From contig BROE01000020.1 in assembly GCA_036571765.1 (NCBI GenBank), positions 20,192,116 through 20,256,115 on the forward strand: 64,000 nucleotides of DNA, in the 5' to 3' direction. The DNA is from Plecoglossus altivelis. Its lineage: Eukaryota > Chordata > Actinopteri > Osmeriformes > Plecoglossidae. Of this stretch, positions 44,402-55,800 are shown one piece after another (the first letter of the stretch is position 1; every line of letters begins with the position of its first letter). The notes under the pieces were generated by a model. It searched no databases. It saw nothing but the letters and a program-made list of their open reading frames with translations, and was not told the origin of the DNA. Position numbers and translations under genes: made by a program.

Positions 44402-46145
44402 GACGTTCCGAGTTCGTGGACGGCTGAATGGCGTTGAATGGGAAAAGAGGGAACATAGAACGAAGCCTTCTCGTGGTTTATCTAACATCTTGCACCCTTG
44501 CTTCACTGCGCGGCACGCTCATCACTCGACAGCGACTCTAGACGCTGCCCTCATGTCCACGTCTTCCGTGGGGATCGGCATATATTCGCCTAATTTGCTA
44601 CCATGAAAATTAGATTAATCACCAACAGAAGGATCTGCTGTGGCAGGAGATCTGTTGTCGGTGCTCGTGGAGCGTCGTCAGCCAGGCCCACTTCCAGCAT
44701 CTGTCACAGTTCCTATATCTTGCCTCGTAAAGGGCAAAGCAGAAAACATTCCATTGCGCGGTCGGCACATCGTCTGTTCGGCACTTCCTAAGTCAACGTT
44801 GCTCCTCCTGGTCCCGCCCTCGCCCCGCCCTCCTCTTTCGGATCTCCTGCCCCCTCCCTCTCCGCCCCCTCTCCGCGCCGCAGGAGCTTGAATGAGCCAT
44901 CCTTCAGTGTGATTCTGCCTGGTGTCTGCGTATTCTTAGCCAGATCTTCCACCGCTTCCGCCCCTTTCCCCCCGCATCACTCCTTGCCGCCGACCCCCCC
45001 CAAAAACGAAATCTAAATTAGATTCAACCAGAATTGTTTGAGCTGTATCGAAACGAAAGCGAAACAACAGACCAAGCTTCAACCTGTGCGCCCCTTGTGT
45101 GAACGTTGGCTTAAGCACAAGCATCAAGCTGGAGAAGAGCCCTGGCTACAAGGGCTCAGATCTGTTTCAGTGGCTGCTGAGATCAAGCTACCAGTTTGTG
45201 TGTTTGTTGTCTTTTTGGGGAAAAAAAAGGATTCTCATTTTCTCCAGGATGGAAAGTCACTCAAGAAGTACAAATCTGAGCTAGTTACTCAGTAAAACTA
45301 GTAGTCAGTGTTCCAGAAGCTAAAGTGTTATTGGAAACACTATGCTGGGGCCTGTCTGAAGTTATAGAGGCTAAGAGTTTCCAATTTGATTTGAAATGAG
45401 GCACTTGGCCTGAGTTATTGAGTCTAGCAGGACTCGTAGGATGATATTCTGACATAATATCACTTTCTCTCCCCGCGTGTCATTTCCATTAGAGACGACA
45501 ATGTGCTTAACAGAGTTTGCTGAAAAGTAGAAACAGAAGGATAGAATTTGAGGCAGAGAATGAGAAATTCCCGAGGGAGGGGTTGGGGCGTTTGCTGCAA
45601 AGGAAAGAAAGAGTAAAGAAAGAGTAAAAACGAATGTGTTTCTCATTTCGGTTAATTAATGCCCTAAGTCGACACGATATCAAACTTCATTGTTTTTGCT
45701 TATGATGAAAATCCAAGACTTCAGGCATCAATACTGCTCACTGCTGTGGTTTGTATGGAATTAATCAAACTATTTTTCGACGCACTTTGCTGTAGTACTC
45801 TTGTAAGCATTGTGGAAGAACTGGCGTCTATAAATCTTCTTACCATGTCATTATTAAGATGTAATGTCACCTCAACTTCAATTACTATCGATCATTCAAC
45901 GAAACAGTTTTCGTCTCCCAATGCGTCTTATCCTGGCACCGGTGTATCACCTGGTGTCAAACTGTGGGTTTGTTGGCATCGGCTACCTGACCAAGAGACA
46001 ATAGATTCAGATGTGCTCCAGGTCAGGTGGTTACTGAGGCAGAGTATTGAAGGAACAGCTACCGGAACAGAGATCGATAGAACAGCTTGTCATTTGCAGC
46101 GTTCATTAATGGCTCAGATCCAGGATGGCTGACAGAACATTGCAC

Positions 46146-46910
46146 GCTGAGAGCAGGCAGGGGACAAAGACAAGGGACAGAGACAAGGGGGCAGGGGACA
46201 GAGACAAGGGGGCAGGGGACAGAGACAGGGGACAGAGACAAGGGGGCAGGGGACAGAGACAGGGGACAGAGGCAGGAGATAGAGGCAGGGGACAGAGACA
46301 GGGGACAGAAGCAGGAGATAGAGTGAGGGGACAGAGACAGGGGACTGAAGCAGGGGACAGAGACAAGGGGGCAGGGGACAGAGACAAGGGACAGAAGCAG
46401 GGGACAGAGACAGGGGACAGAGACAGGGGACTGAAGCAGGGGACAGAGACAGGGGACAGAGACAGGGGACAGAAGCAGGGGACAGAGACAAGGGACAGAG
46501 ACGGGGGACAGGGGAAGTGGACAGGGGACAGACACAGGGGAAGGAGACAGGGGACAGAGGCAGGAGACAGAGGCAGGAGACAGAGACAGGAGACAGAGAC
46601 AGGGGACAGAGACAGGGGACTGAAGCAGGGGACAGAGACAAGGGGGCAGGGGACAGAGACAGGGGACAGAAGCAGGGGACAGAGACAGGGGACAGAGACA
46701 AGGGACAGAGACGGGGGACAGGGGAAGAGACAGGGGACAGAGGCAGGGGACAGAGGCAGGGGACAGAGACAGGGGACAGAGACAGGGGACAGAAGCAGGG
46801 GACAGAGGCAGGAGATAGAGACAGGGGACAGAAGCAGGGGACAGAGACAGGGGACAGAGGCAGGGGACAGAGACAGGGGACAGAGGCAGGGGACAGAGGC
46901 AGGAGAATAG
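46146..46910. repeat. 12-13 bp purine-rich minisatellite (GGGGACAGAGACA)
   Basis: About 60 units GGGGACAGAGACA with GGCAGGAGACAGA, GAAGCA and CAAGGGGGCA variants in repeated order. T is nearly absent. Asp/Arg/Gly/Gln frames on + and Pro/Cys/Leu/Ser frames on - are compositional. Confidence 0.95.
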
Positions 46911-47239
46911 GCAGGAGAGGCAGGAGAGCAGTGCTTGTGTTTAGGCTGTACTCCAGCTCTGTAGTCTCTCCCTCCCCATCAATCATCTCCATCCCCCTGT
47001 TCAGACAGAGATCCAGCCACTTCACATCAGCTCTCAAAATAACAAAAGCTTCCAATTCATTAATGAGCGGTATCAGATATGCAAGATTTCTGCCAGGTTG
47101 GACTGATGATTCATTGAGGGCCAGCGTAAGAGATCTGGCAGCAGCATGACTCAGAACACGCCTGTGTAGCGTTCTATCCTGCAGCTGGCTGCTTTGCTGA
47201 TAAACGAGCATTTTAGTGGGTATTCATGCCTGCACCACT
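46911..47239. other. Unique segment between two arrays
   Basis: Single-copy 300-bp segment (apart from its noisy copy at 51.82-52.18 kb); no exon recognised. Confidence 0.5.
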
Positions 47240-47940
47240 GACCCTCGCCCAGCCTCCCTCACCTCCGTCACTACCCCCAGCCTCTCCCAGCCTCCCCCAG
47301 CCTCTCCCAGCCTCCCCCAGCCTCTCCCAGCTTCCCTCACCTCTCCCAGCTTTCCCCAGAGTCCCTCAGCCTCCCACAGCCTCCCTCATCCTCTCCCAGC
47401 CTCCCTCACCCTCCCCCAGCCTCTCCCAGCTTCCCTCAGCCTTCCTCAGCCTCCCTTACCTCCCCCAGCCTACCCCAGCTTCCCTCAGCCTCCCTCATCC
47501 TCTCCCAGCTTCCCCCAGAGTTCCTCACCTCCCTCAGCCTCCCTCATCCTCTCCCAGCCTCCCCCAGCCCCTGCCAGCCTCCCCCAGCCTATCCCAGCTT
47601 CCCTCAGCCTCCCTCATCCTCCCCCAGAGTTCCTCACCTCCCTCAGCCTCCCTCAGCCTCCCTCATCCTCTCCCAGCCTCCCCCAGCCTCCCTCATCCCT
47701 CCAGCCTCCCCCAGCCTCTGCCAGCCTCCCCCAGCCTATCCCAGCTTCCCTCAGCCTCCCTCATCCTCTGCCAGCCTCCCCCAGAGTTCCTTGCCTTCCT
47801 CAGCCTCCCTCCACCTCTCCAGCCTTCTTCCCAGCCCCTCCAAGCCCCCCCTCACCCAGAGTTCCTCACCTCCCTCAGCCTCCCTCAGCTTCCCTTAGCC
47901 TATCCCAGGTTCCCTCAGCCTTGCTCAGACGTCCCCAACT
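47240..47940. repeat. C/T-rich minisatellite (CCCAGCCTCCCTCAGCCT)
   Basis: Six-base-based units CTCCCA/GCCTCC arranged into recurrent blocks with CAGAGTTCCTCACCTCCCTC as landmark every 100-120 bp. Confidence 0.94.
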
Positions 47941-50359
47941 ATCTATAAAACAGCCACCAGTACCTCCCGCAGCAGGTACTGCTGGTTTCATCTGGGTTGA
48001 GAAGGAAATCATCCTGCTCCTCTCTCTCCACTCTTCTCTCCCTCCCTTCCTCCGTCCTCTCTGTTCTGATCAGACCCTGAGCCGACCGAATACACTCACC
48101 CTAGAACACCAGACCCCTAGGCCTAACACGGCCCCAATTCTAAGGCACACGCAAACAAACAAGACCCCCAGATCAAACACCACATTAGACTACCTGCTGA
48201 CCTGCCGCCCCAGACATGGAGCAGAAAAACCTTGCGCTAAGCCAATTTCCCATGAAAAACAATAGTCATCACATACCAACGGTACAAGACCGCTCGCCAC
48301 CACCGAGATAACAAATAGAGCATTCCCCAATGCGCCCCCAATTAACAGTGTTAACATGAAGCCCAACACAACCTGACCCGTCCCGCAAGTCCCCTCAGGA
48401 AGCCTTAGAACGCCTGACTGGTACAACACACAGAACCGAGCCCCGCGGAACAACAAGAACAAGCTTCTCTGTTTATCACAGTCTTGCACCCTTTCACTGC
48501 CGGCACGCTCACCAGCAGGAATCTAGACGTGCCCCTCTGCCACGTTTCCGTGGGGATGAGCGAATATCCTAATTTGACAGGAAAAATGAATCACAATCAG
48601 CAACCAGATATCCCAGAAGGATACACTCATAATGTCCTAGCGTCTGAGAAACGCGATACCTGCACTCAGCCACAAGGCCACATCGGCACATCTTCACCAC
48701 CAGTTCACATCTGCCTCCGCTCAACACCAAAGCAACAGACAAATTCCATCTGCCGCGGAACAGCAATTTTGGTCCCATCCAATCCAACGATCCGCCCCCC
48801 TCCCCCTCACACCCACCTCCGCGCCCTTCCCACACCCCCACCCAACCCTCCCTCCCCGCCAGCCTCCCCGGGCCACAATCAGAGCCACTCCCACTCGTGG
48901 CGACCGAGCCACTCTTCTCTAGAGGATTCTGATGTGCTCTGGGTATAATCATTAGATCACAGAGCATACACAACTCCCCCTTCCCCGCGCCCCCAACCAC
49001 CACCGCCACCCCCCCACCAAAACACCCACGAAACCTCTAAAATACGATTCAAACCAGAGATTCGTTATACAAAGCGTTAATCCGACACATCAGAACAGCC
49101 GAAACACACAGACCCAAGCTTCACACCGTCCCCCCTTGCCGTGAACCTTACTGTATAAATCACCAAAGCCCACTCACTGGAAAGAACAGACGCCACTGCA
49201 CAACCACAGCGGCTCACTGCTCGTGTCAATCTCAGCCGAGCTGACCTGAATCAACCCGCCCTACCCAGCTGATGCTCGTTGTCTGTCTTACCTTGCAACA
49301 AGTGATCAAACAGAGAACAGGCCTTCTCATATTCCTCCAGCTGCATAGGAAAGCTCACCTCCAAAGAACTACAAATCCTACCCACCGTTACTCCACAAAC
49401 TAGTCCAGCTCAGCTGCTGCCCAGAAGCTAGCACAGTGATCCAACTCTGGAAACACATATGCTAGGAGCCCTAGTCTTGACTATGATACGAAGGCTCAAA
49501 GAGTTATCCAATTAGATTTGAACCATCGAGGCACTAGCGGCCTGAGTTATTGAGCCTAGCAGGACTGCGTATGCATAGAATCATCTTACATAATATACTA
49601 TCGTCACCACGACCCTCGATCCTCAAATCTCCGATTAGAGCACGCGACATGTGCATTACCACGTTTGCCTGAAAAGTAAGACAACAACAGAACACCCATC
49701 AGAATTTGACGCAGAGAATGAGAACACTTTCCCGCGAGGACACCCGTCCTGAACGCGAACGATGACGGCAAAGGAAAAAGAAAGATAAAAAAAGAAAAGT
49801 AAAAACCGAATGCCTTATGCTCCAATATTCCGGTTAAAACCAGGCCCAATCCGACCCACGATACTCAACAACTTCATTGTTTTTGCTTATGATGAAAATC
49901 CAAGACTTCAGGCATCAATACTGCTCACTGCTGTGGTTTGTATGGAATTAATCAAACTATTTTTCGACGCACTTTGCTGTAGTACTCTTGTAAGCATTGT
50001 GGAAGAACTGGCGTCTATAAATCTTCTTACCATGTCATTATTAAGATGTAATGTCACCTCAACTTCAATTACTATCGATCATTCAACGAAACAGTTTTCG
50101 TCTCCCACAAATAATGCGTCTCTATACCTGCCAGAGCACGCCTTGCATACACCTCCAGTCCGTCAAAACTGTCGGCCCTTTCACCCACGCTTAGGCATCG
50201 GGCTTACCTGACCAAGCATACAATCAGACTAATCAGATGTCTCAGTATCCAGTGGTTACCTGAGGCCAGCAGCATATTGAAGGAACAAGAACGGAAACAG
50301 AACCGATTCGAGTTAGAACCAGCCGCGTTCATAATGCTCCTATCTCTCTGACAGAACAT

Positions 50360-51815
50360 ATGCCACGCCATCAGACCAAGGCAGCACACGAGAACAAAGA
50401 CAAAGCAACGCACGAGACCAACGGCAGTCCAGGGACACAGAGAGAAACAACGAGAGACAGCCATCGGCGAACAGAAGGACAAGGCAGCAGAGGATCCACG
50501 AAGACAACGCGAGGCAGTAGCGGCACAGATGACAATGGCGAGCGGAACAGAGCCAGAGAGATCAACGATCAGGGACCAAGCCACCAGGCGCACAAGACGG
50601 ACGAGGAGACGAAGGCGGCCAGGAGACAGAGACAAGCGGCGACACGAAGCACAGGATAAGGACAACGCGGGACAGCACCACCCCCCCGGGCCGACACTCG
50701 AGAGCGCCACACACACACCATGCCCCACAACGAACCCTGCCCCAACTCGACCCGCAGACAACGGGTACAGGGAGGACCACAGGCCTGCACACAGCAGACC
50801 ACACGGCGCACCAGCAACCACACCGACACACAACAACCCCAAACCACGCGGCGGACCTTCGAGGAAGGGCGAAACGATAAACACGGGCAGATGGGCAAGG
50901 GCCCTAACCAGGGGACGAGCAGATACATAACAGCGAAGAAGGCATCGGACGACAAGCACACGCAACAGGCCGCGACAAGACCAAAACCGCGCGAAGAACA
51001 AAAACGACGACAAGACAGGGACACGAACCCACCACTGGAGAAACAAGAGACAAGGGCAGGGAACCACAACAGAGGGACAGAGAACAAGAGACACAGACAA
51101 GGATACAGCAATAAGGAGCAGGGACGAAGACCAGGACACAGAGAACTGAGCAAGAGGGACACAGACAGGAAGATAGCAGGAAATAGAGTCGAGGGCAAGA
51201 CACACTGCAAGGCACGGTGACACCAGAGCAAGGCGCGCACGGACAGATGACACCAAAGGACAACAGCGGGACACGAAACAGGCCACAGAAACAAGAGACT
51301 GACCAGCAAGGGACAGAGACAGGAAGACAGAACAATGGGACAGAAGCAGGGAACAGAGACAAACCACAAGCAACAACGGGGACAGGAACGGGAACCAAGG
51401 GCCACTACACCCAGCGGGCAACGGACACAAGTGGACAGATCCAAGACACCAGCAGAAGAACAGAGACAGGATACAGACATGGACAGAGCACAGTGGACTG
51501 AACACCGGGGACAGAACAACGGGGGCAAGGACAAGACAAGGACAGAACGCAACAGGGGGACCAGAACAGCGGATCAAGAGACAAGTTGAACAGAAGGGAC
51601 AGCGGAAGAAAGTCTGAGACAAGAGGCAGACAAGGCAGGAACAGAACAACGACACAAAACGAACAGGGGAACAGAAGCACACCGCCGGACCCACGAGCCG
51701 AATAAAACAGGACGACAGCAAGCAGGACCACGACCACGCGGGAAGAGGCAGGAGGCACATGACCAGGACACAACCGACCCAGAGGCAGGAGAACTAGCAG
51801 GAGCAGAGGCAGAGA
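50360..51815. repeat. Noisy copy of the GACAGAGACA array
   Basis: Fragments such as GGGACAGAGACAGGAAGACA and ACAGAAGCAGGGAACAGAGA persist at 51300-51360, while most of the rest is A/C/G sequence with lost periodicity. The shortage of T leaves the minus strand open for 518 codons, a spurious frame. Confidence 0.75.
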
Positions 51816-52189
51816 GCAGCAGTGCTTGGTTTAGGCTGGACTCCAGCCCCTGTATGTCTCTCCCTCCCCATTCAAATCAACACTCTCCCATCCCCCTGCC
51901 TTACGACAAACGCAGCATCCAGCCCACTTCTCCACAATCAGCTCTCCAAACAATAAACAAAAACAGAAGCTTCCAAATAATCCTCTAAGAGCGGTATCAT
52001 CATATGCACCAGATTTCTGCCAGGGACCTGCATATTCACTGAAAAGGGGCCAGCCGATACAGAATCGGCGCAGACCCAGCATGACTCAGACCACCACCGC
52101 CCTGACCTCTCTCGTAGCCTTCTATCTGACCCAGCTACCGCGCTGCTTTGTGATAAAAACAGAAGCATTCACTTTATAGAGGCCCCATC

Positions 52190-53740
52190 CCACCTCGCCA
52201 TGCACCAACACCTGACCCTCGCCCAGGCCCCCTCACTCCAGCCCTCCCCCACTCACACCCGCACCTCCTCGCCACCAGCCCTCACCCCAGCATCTCCCAC
52301 GTACCATCGCCAAGCCTCTCCTCGTCTAGCCTCCCTCACCTACTTCACCTAGCTATCTCCCAGAGTCACACCAGCGCTAAGCCCCACAAAGCACCCTCCA
52401 CGCATACCTCATCACAGCAACTCCCTGCATCCACCCAGCCCATCACCACGCAATCCCTCCACCTCCTCAGACCAACCCTTACACTCCCAGCCTACCCCGC
52501 TTCCCCTGACAACGTCAGTAACACACCTACGATACCCCGACACCCCCCACCCACACCACCCCCACCCCCACGTGGTCACACAGTCCCGGCAACCACACGA
52601 AGCCCGCCACACCACCCGCACCCCACAAACCCACAAACCAAAACAACCACCCCGCTAGCCAACCCCACACAGACCGCGTCCCATACACCAGACCCCCGCT
52701 CCAAATCATAATGTCAGCTACCCGCCAAGAAACGCACCTCCCACACCTCACCCAAACCACACGCCCCCCACCCAGACCCATCCCCACCCACCAACCTACC
52801 CCCTCCCCAACCCACCCACCCGCGCTCCCAACCTACCCTGCCACCGCACACACACCCCCACCCATGCACACAGTGACCCCTACCCTACATCCACCCCGCC
52901 ACGCACGCCAGCTCTCTCCCCAACCCCAGAATCACACACCCCCTCTAGCAATCACCCACACGCATCTCCCACTAGCTCCCATACCGTAACTACACAAAGC
53001 ACCACACCACACCACCCTCCCCCAGCACCCCGACCAAAATCAGACCCGCACCCGCTAACCCAAACCTGACACCCCACCAACGCCCACCAACCCGCTCCTC
53101 CACCAACCCCACACCCACCCAAAGACGCCCAAAACCCGCCCGCAACCCAACACCCACACGGCCCGCGAACGCCCCAACTCGCGATAGGACCCCGCTGCCA
53201 CCAACTTGTCCCGCAAAATTGTGAGCCACACCCCCCACCCCCACCACCCCGACCCCACAACCGACACATACCTACACCTCAGCCTCCCTCATCCCTCTAC
53301 CCAACTTCCCCCAGAGTTCCCTCACCTCCCTCAGACCTACCCTCATTCCTCTCCAGCCTCCCCCAAGCCCTGCCAGCCTCCCCCAGCTCGCTAATTCACC
53401 AAGCTCCCTCAGCCTCCCTCATCCTCCCCCAGAGTTCCTCACCTCCCTCAGCCTCCCTCAGCTTCCCTCATCCTCCCCAGCTCCCCAGACCTCCCTCATC
53501 CTCTCCCAGCCTCCCCCAGCCTCTGCCAGCCTCCCCCAGCCTATCCCAGCTTCCCTCAGCCTCCCTCATCCTCTGCCAGCCTCCCCCAGAGTTCCTTGCC
53601 TTCCTCAGCCTCCCTCAGCCTCTCCCAGCCTCTCCCAGCCCCCTCCCCCCCCTCGATCGCGCCCCCAAGTTGACCTTCACCATCCCCTAGCCTCCATCAT
53701 CTCCCTTAGCCCATCACCCAGTTCCCTCAGCCTTGCTCCT
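52190..53740. repeat. Noisy copy of the CCCAGCCTCCCTCA array
   Basis: Periodic CCTCCC sequence is readable at 53275-53640 and lost between 52400 and 53270, where C/A-rich sequence with scattered CpG takes its place. Confidence 0.75.
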
Positions 53741-53840
53741 ATGAACGTCCCCATACTATCTATTAGAACATGCCGCCCAGTACCTCCCGCAAGCAGTACT
53801 GTCTGGTTCATTCTGAGGTGTGAGGAAGGGAAATTATCAG

Positions 53841-53921
53841 TGTCCTTCTCTCATTGTCTCTCTTTTGTCTCTTCTGTCTCTCTCTCTCCTGTCCTTCTCT
53901 CTGTCTCTCTTTGTCTCTCTG

Positions 53922-54004
<83 letters not shown>
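53841..54004. repeat. CT microsatellite
   Basis: TCTCTCTGTCTCTC runs, about 160 bp. Confidence 0.94.
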
Positions 54005-54007
<3 letters not shown>

Positions 54008-54650
54008 GCAACAAGGCTGTTCCAATAGAGCCAACAGAATGTGTCATCTTGTCTGAAGGTGAAAGCTTCCACAGCCCAGCCAGCTCCATACAGCAAAGAG
54101 ACACACCACCTCTTTGAATGCTTCTCAGATGGAAGAGTGAAGTTTTAGTGAAAATGGTGGAGATGTTTAGCATCTAGGCAGAGTTTGACGTTGCTTGGTC
54201 CTATATTCCTTTTATCAGGGTTCTTGCAGAATCAGTTATTAGATTTACATGAATCATTCAGCATAGTTTTTGCCATTTTGAATTTACTATGTAATCACCA
54301 TGCATACTATAGCAGTTCACGTACTGTAATGCTTGTGAAAGCCATTGCATGCGTAGTAGATCATTTCTAGTATACACTATACGTTGATAGAGACATTCAC
54401 AATGGCAAAATTTGCACCGTGGCAGAATTAATCTACATCTGTAGGTGGAAATTCTTTTCAACACAGGGGTAGTATTATGGGCTGGACAGGTTTGACAGAA
54501 AGGATGAATATGATCTCATCACCATTTCATTCAAGATGAGTTCATCCAGACCTTGAAACAGACGTAGAGCTAGTCATACAGACTAACACACTCTGGCCAG
54601 TAAAGTGCTCTGGGATATCTTTTTGGTAAAGGCTTATGGTCCTGAGGTGG
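54005..54650. other. Unique non-coding stretch
   Basis: Single-copy sequence, no feature supported. Confidence 0.5.
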
Positions 54651-54659
54651 ACAGAGGAG

Positions 54660-54830
54660 AAAGTGCTGGGGGCCCTGGCTCTATGGCCCCCAGCTCTGGG
54701 GCCCCCAGCTCTGGGGCCCCTGGCTCTGTGGCCCCTTGCTTTGTGGCCCCCAGCTCTGGGCGGCTCCCGCAGCTCTGCGGCCCCCAACTCTGGGGCCCCT
54801 GGCTCTGGGCAGCTCCTGCAGCTCTCCACA
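54660..54830. repeat. 15-bp GC-rich repeat (GGCCCCCAGCTCTGG)
   Basis: About eleven copies of GGCCCCCAGCTCTGG / GGCCCCTGGCTCTGG. AGCTCTGG recurs in every unit and PvuII-like CAGCT is frequent. Not coding. Confidence 0.93.
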
Positions 54831-55002
54831 CGAGCAGGGTTTAACCTGCTGTTATCGCGGTTCCTCGGGGTCAGGGCTGGGGGTCAGAGGGCATCAGAGC
54901 GCTTGACACAGTCTGCTCCATGCTGGATGAGAGTGCAACCCTGTGTTACTGTTTGGAGGGCTGGTATGACTGGCAGCACAAGGAGTTCTCATTGATCTCG
55001 TT

Positions 55003-55800
55003 GTCTGTTCTCTCTCTTTCTCTCTCCCTCTCTCTCTCTTTCTCACCCACTCTCTCTTTCTTTCTCTCTCCCTCTCTCTCTATCTTTCTCTCTCTTTCTC
55101 TCCCACTCTCTCTTTCTTTCTCTCTTTCTCTCCCTCTCTCTCTATCTTTCTCTCTCTTTCTCTCTCTCTTTCTCTCTCCCTCTCTCTCTCTTTCTCTCCC
55201 ACTCTCTCTCTCTTTCTCTCCCACTCTCTCTTTCTTTCTCTCTCCCTCTCTCTCTCTTTCTCTCCCACTCTCTCTCTCTTTCTCTCCCACTCTCTCTTTC
55301 TTTCTCTCTTTCTCTCTCCCTCTCTCTCTATCTTTCTCTCCCACTCTCTCTTTCTTTCTCTCTTTCTCTCTCCCTCTCTCTTTCTCTTCCTCTCTCTTTC
55401 TCTCCCTCTCTCTCTTTCTCTATCTTTCTATCTTTCTCTCCCTCTCTCTCTTTCTCTATATTTCTCTTCCTCTCTCCCTCTCTCTCTTTCTCTGTCTTTC
55501 TCTATCTTCCCCTTCCTCGCTCTCTTTCTCTAGCTTTCTATTCCTCTCTCCCTCTCTCTCTTTCTCTCTCCCTCTCTTCCTCTCTCTCTCCCTTTCTCTT
55601 TCTCTATCTTCCTCTCTCTCTTTCTCTCTCTTTCTCTCTCTCTCTTTCTCTTTCTCTCTCTCTTTCTCTTCTCTATCTTTCTCTATCTTACTCTTCCTCT
55701 CTCTCTTTCTGTCTTCCTCTTCATCTCTCTATCTATCTTTCTCTCCCTCTCTCTCTTTCTCTCTCTCTCTTCCTCTCTCTCTCATTTCTGTTTCTCTTCC
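55003..55800. repeat. TTTC/TCTC pyrimidine tract, 0.8 kb
   Basis: CTCTCTTTCTCTCCCACTCT blocks in tandem, nearly free of G and A on the + strand. The 381-aa Ser/Leu/Phe frame is compositional. Confidence 0.95.

Larger units (their letters stand above)
44402..48085. repeat. Segmental duplication B, copy 2
   Basis: Starts GACGTTCCGAGTTCGTGG, matching GACGTCCGAGTCTGG in copy 1 (43992). The first 600 bp are a garbled version of copy 1; from about 45000 on the sequence is clean and continues through a GACAGG array (46146-46910), a unique 300-bp segment and a CCTCCC array (47240-47935). Confidence 0.88.
48086..53850. repeat. Segmental duplication B, copy 3 (noisy)
   Basis: Follows copy 1 and then copy 2 in order: 48091 matches 43785, 49870 matches 45683, 51821 matches about 46930, 53760 matches 47950. 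It is riddled with extra C and A bases and CpG; the two arrays are longer and largely unreadable. Two islands (48452-48599, 49870-50107) are exact. I read this as unpolished sequence. Confidence 0.85.

Noticed and set aside
44066..44437. Frame shared with 48484-48948 in the first 39 residues
   Set aside because: Part of the 148-bp exact island between copies 1 and 3 of duplication B; frames diverge immediately outside it.
45746..46132. Frame whose first 58 codons are identical in a second copy at about 49900, suggesting a conserved gene
   Set aside because: The identity is at DNA level, reaches beyond the frame, and stops abruptly in noise; it reflects the assembly duplication, not coding constraint.
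50204..51760. 518-codon open frame on the minus strand, the longest in the window
   Set aside because: It lies in the noisy copy of a T-poor GACAGAGACA array; low T on + removes stop codons on the opposite strand. The predicted chain is Cys/Leu/Ser/Val-rich without domains, and the clean copy at 46.1-46.9 kb gives only another repeat frame.
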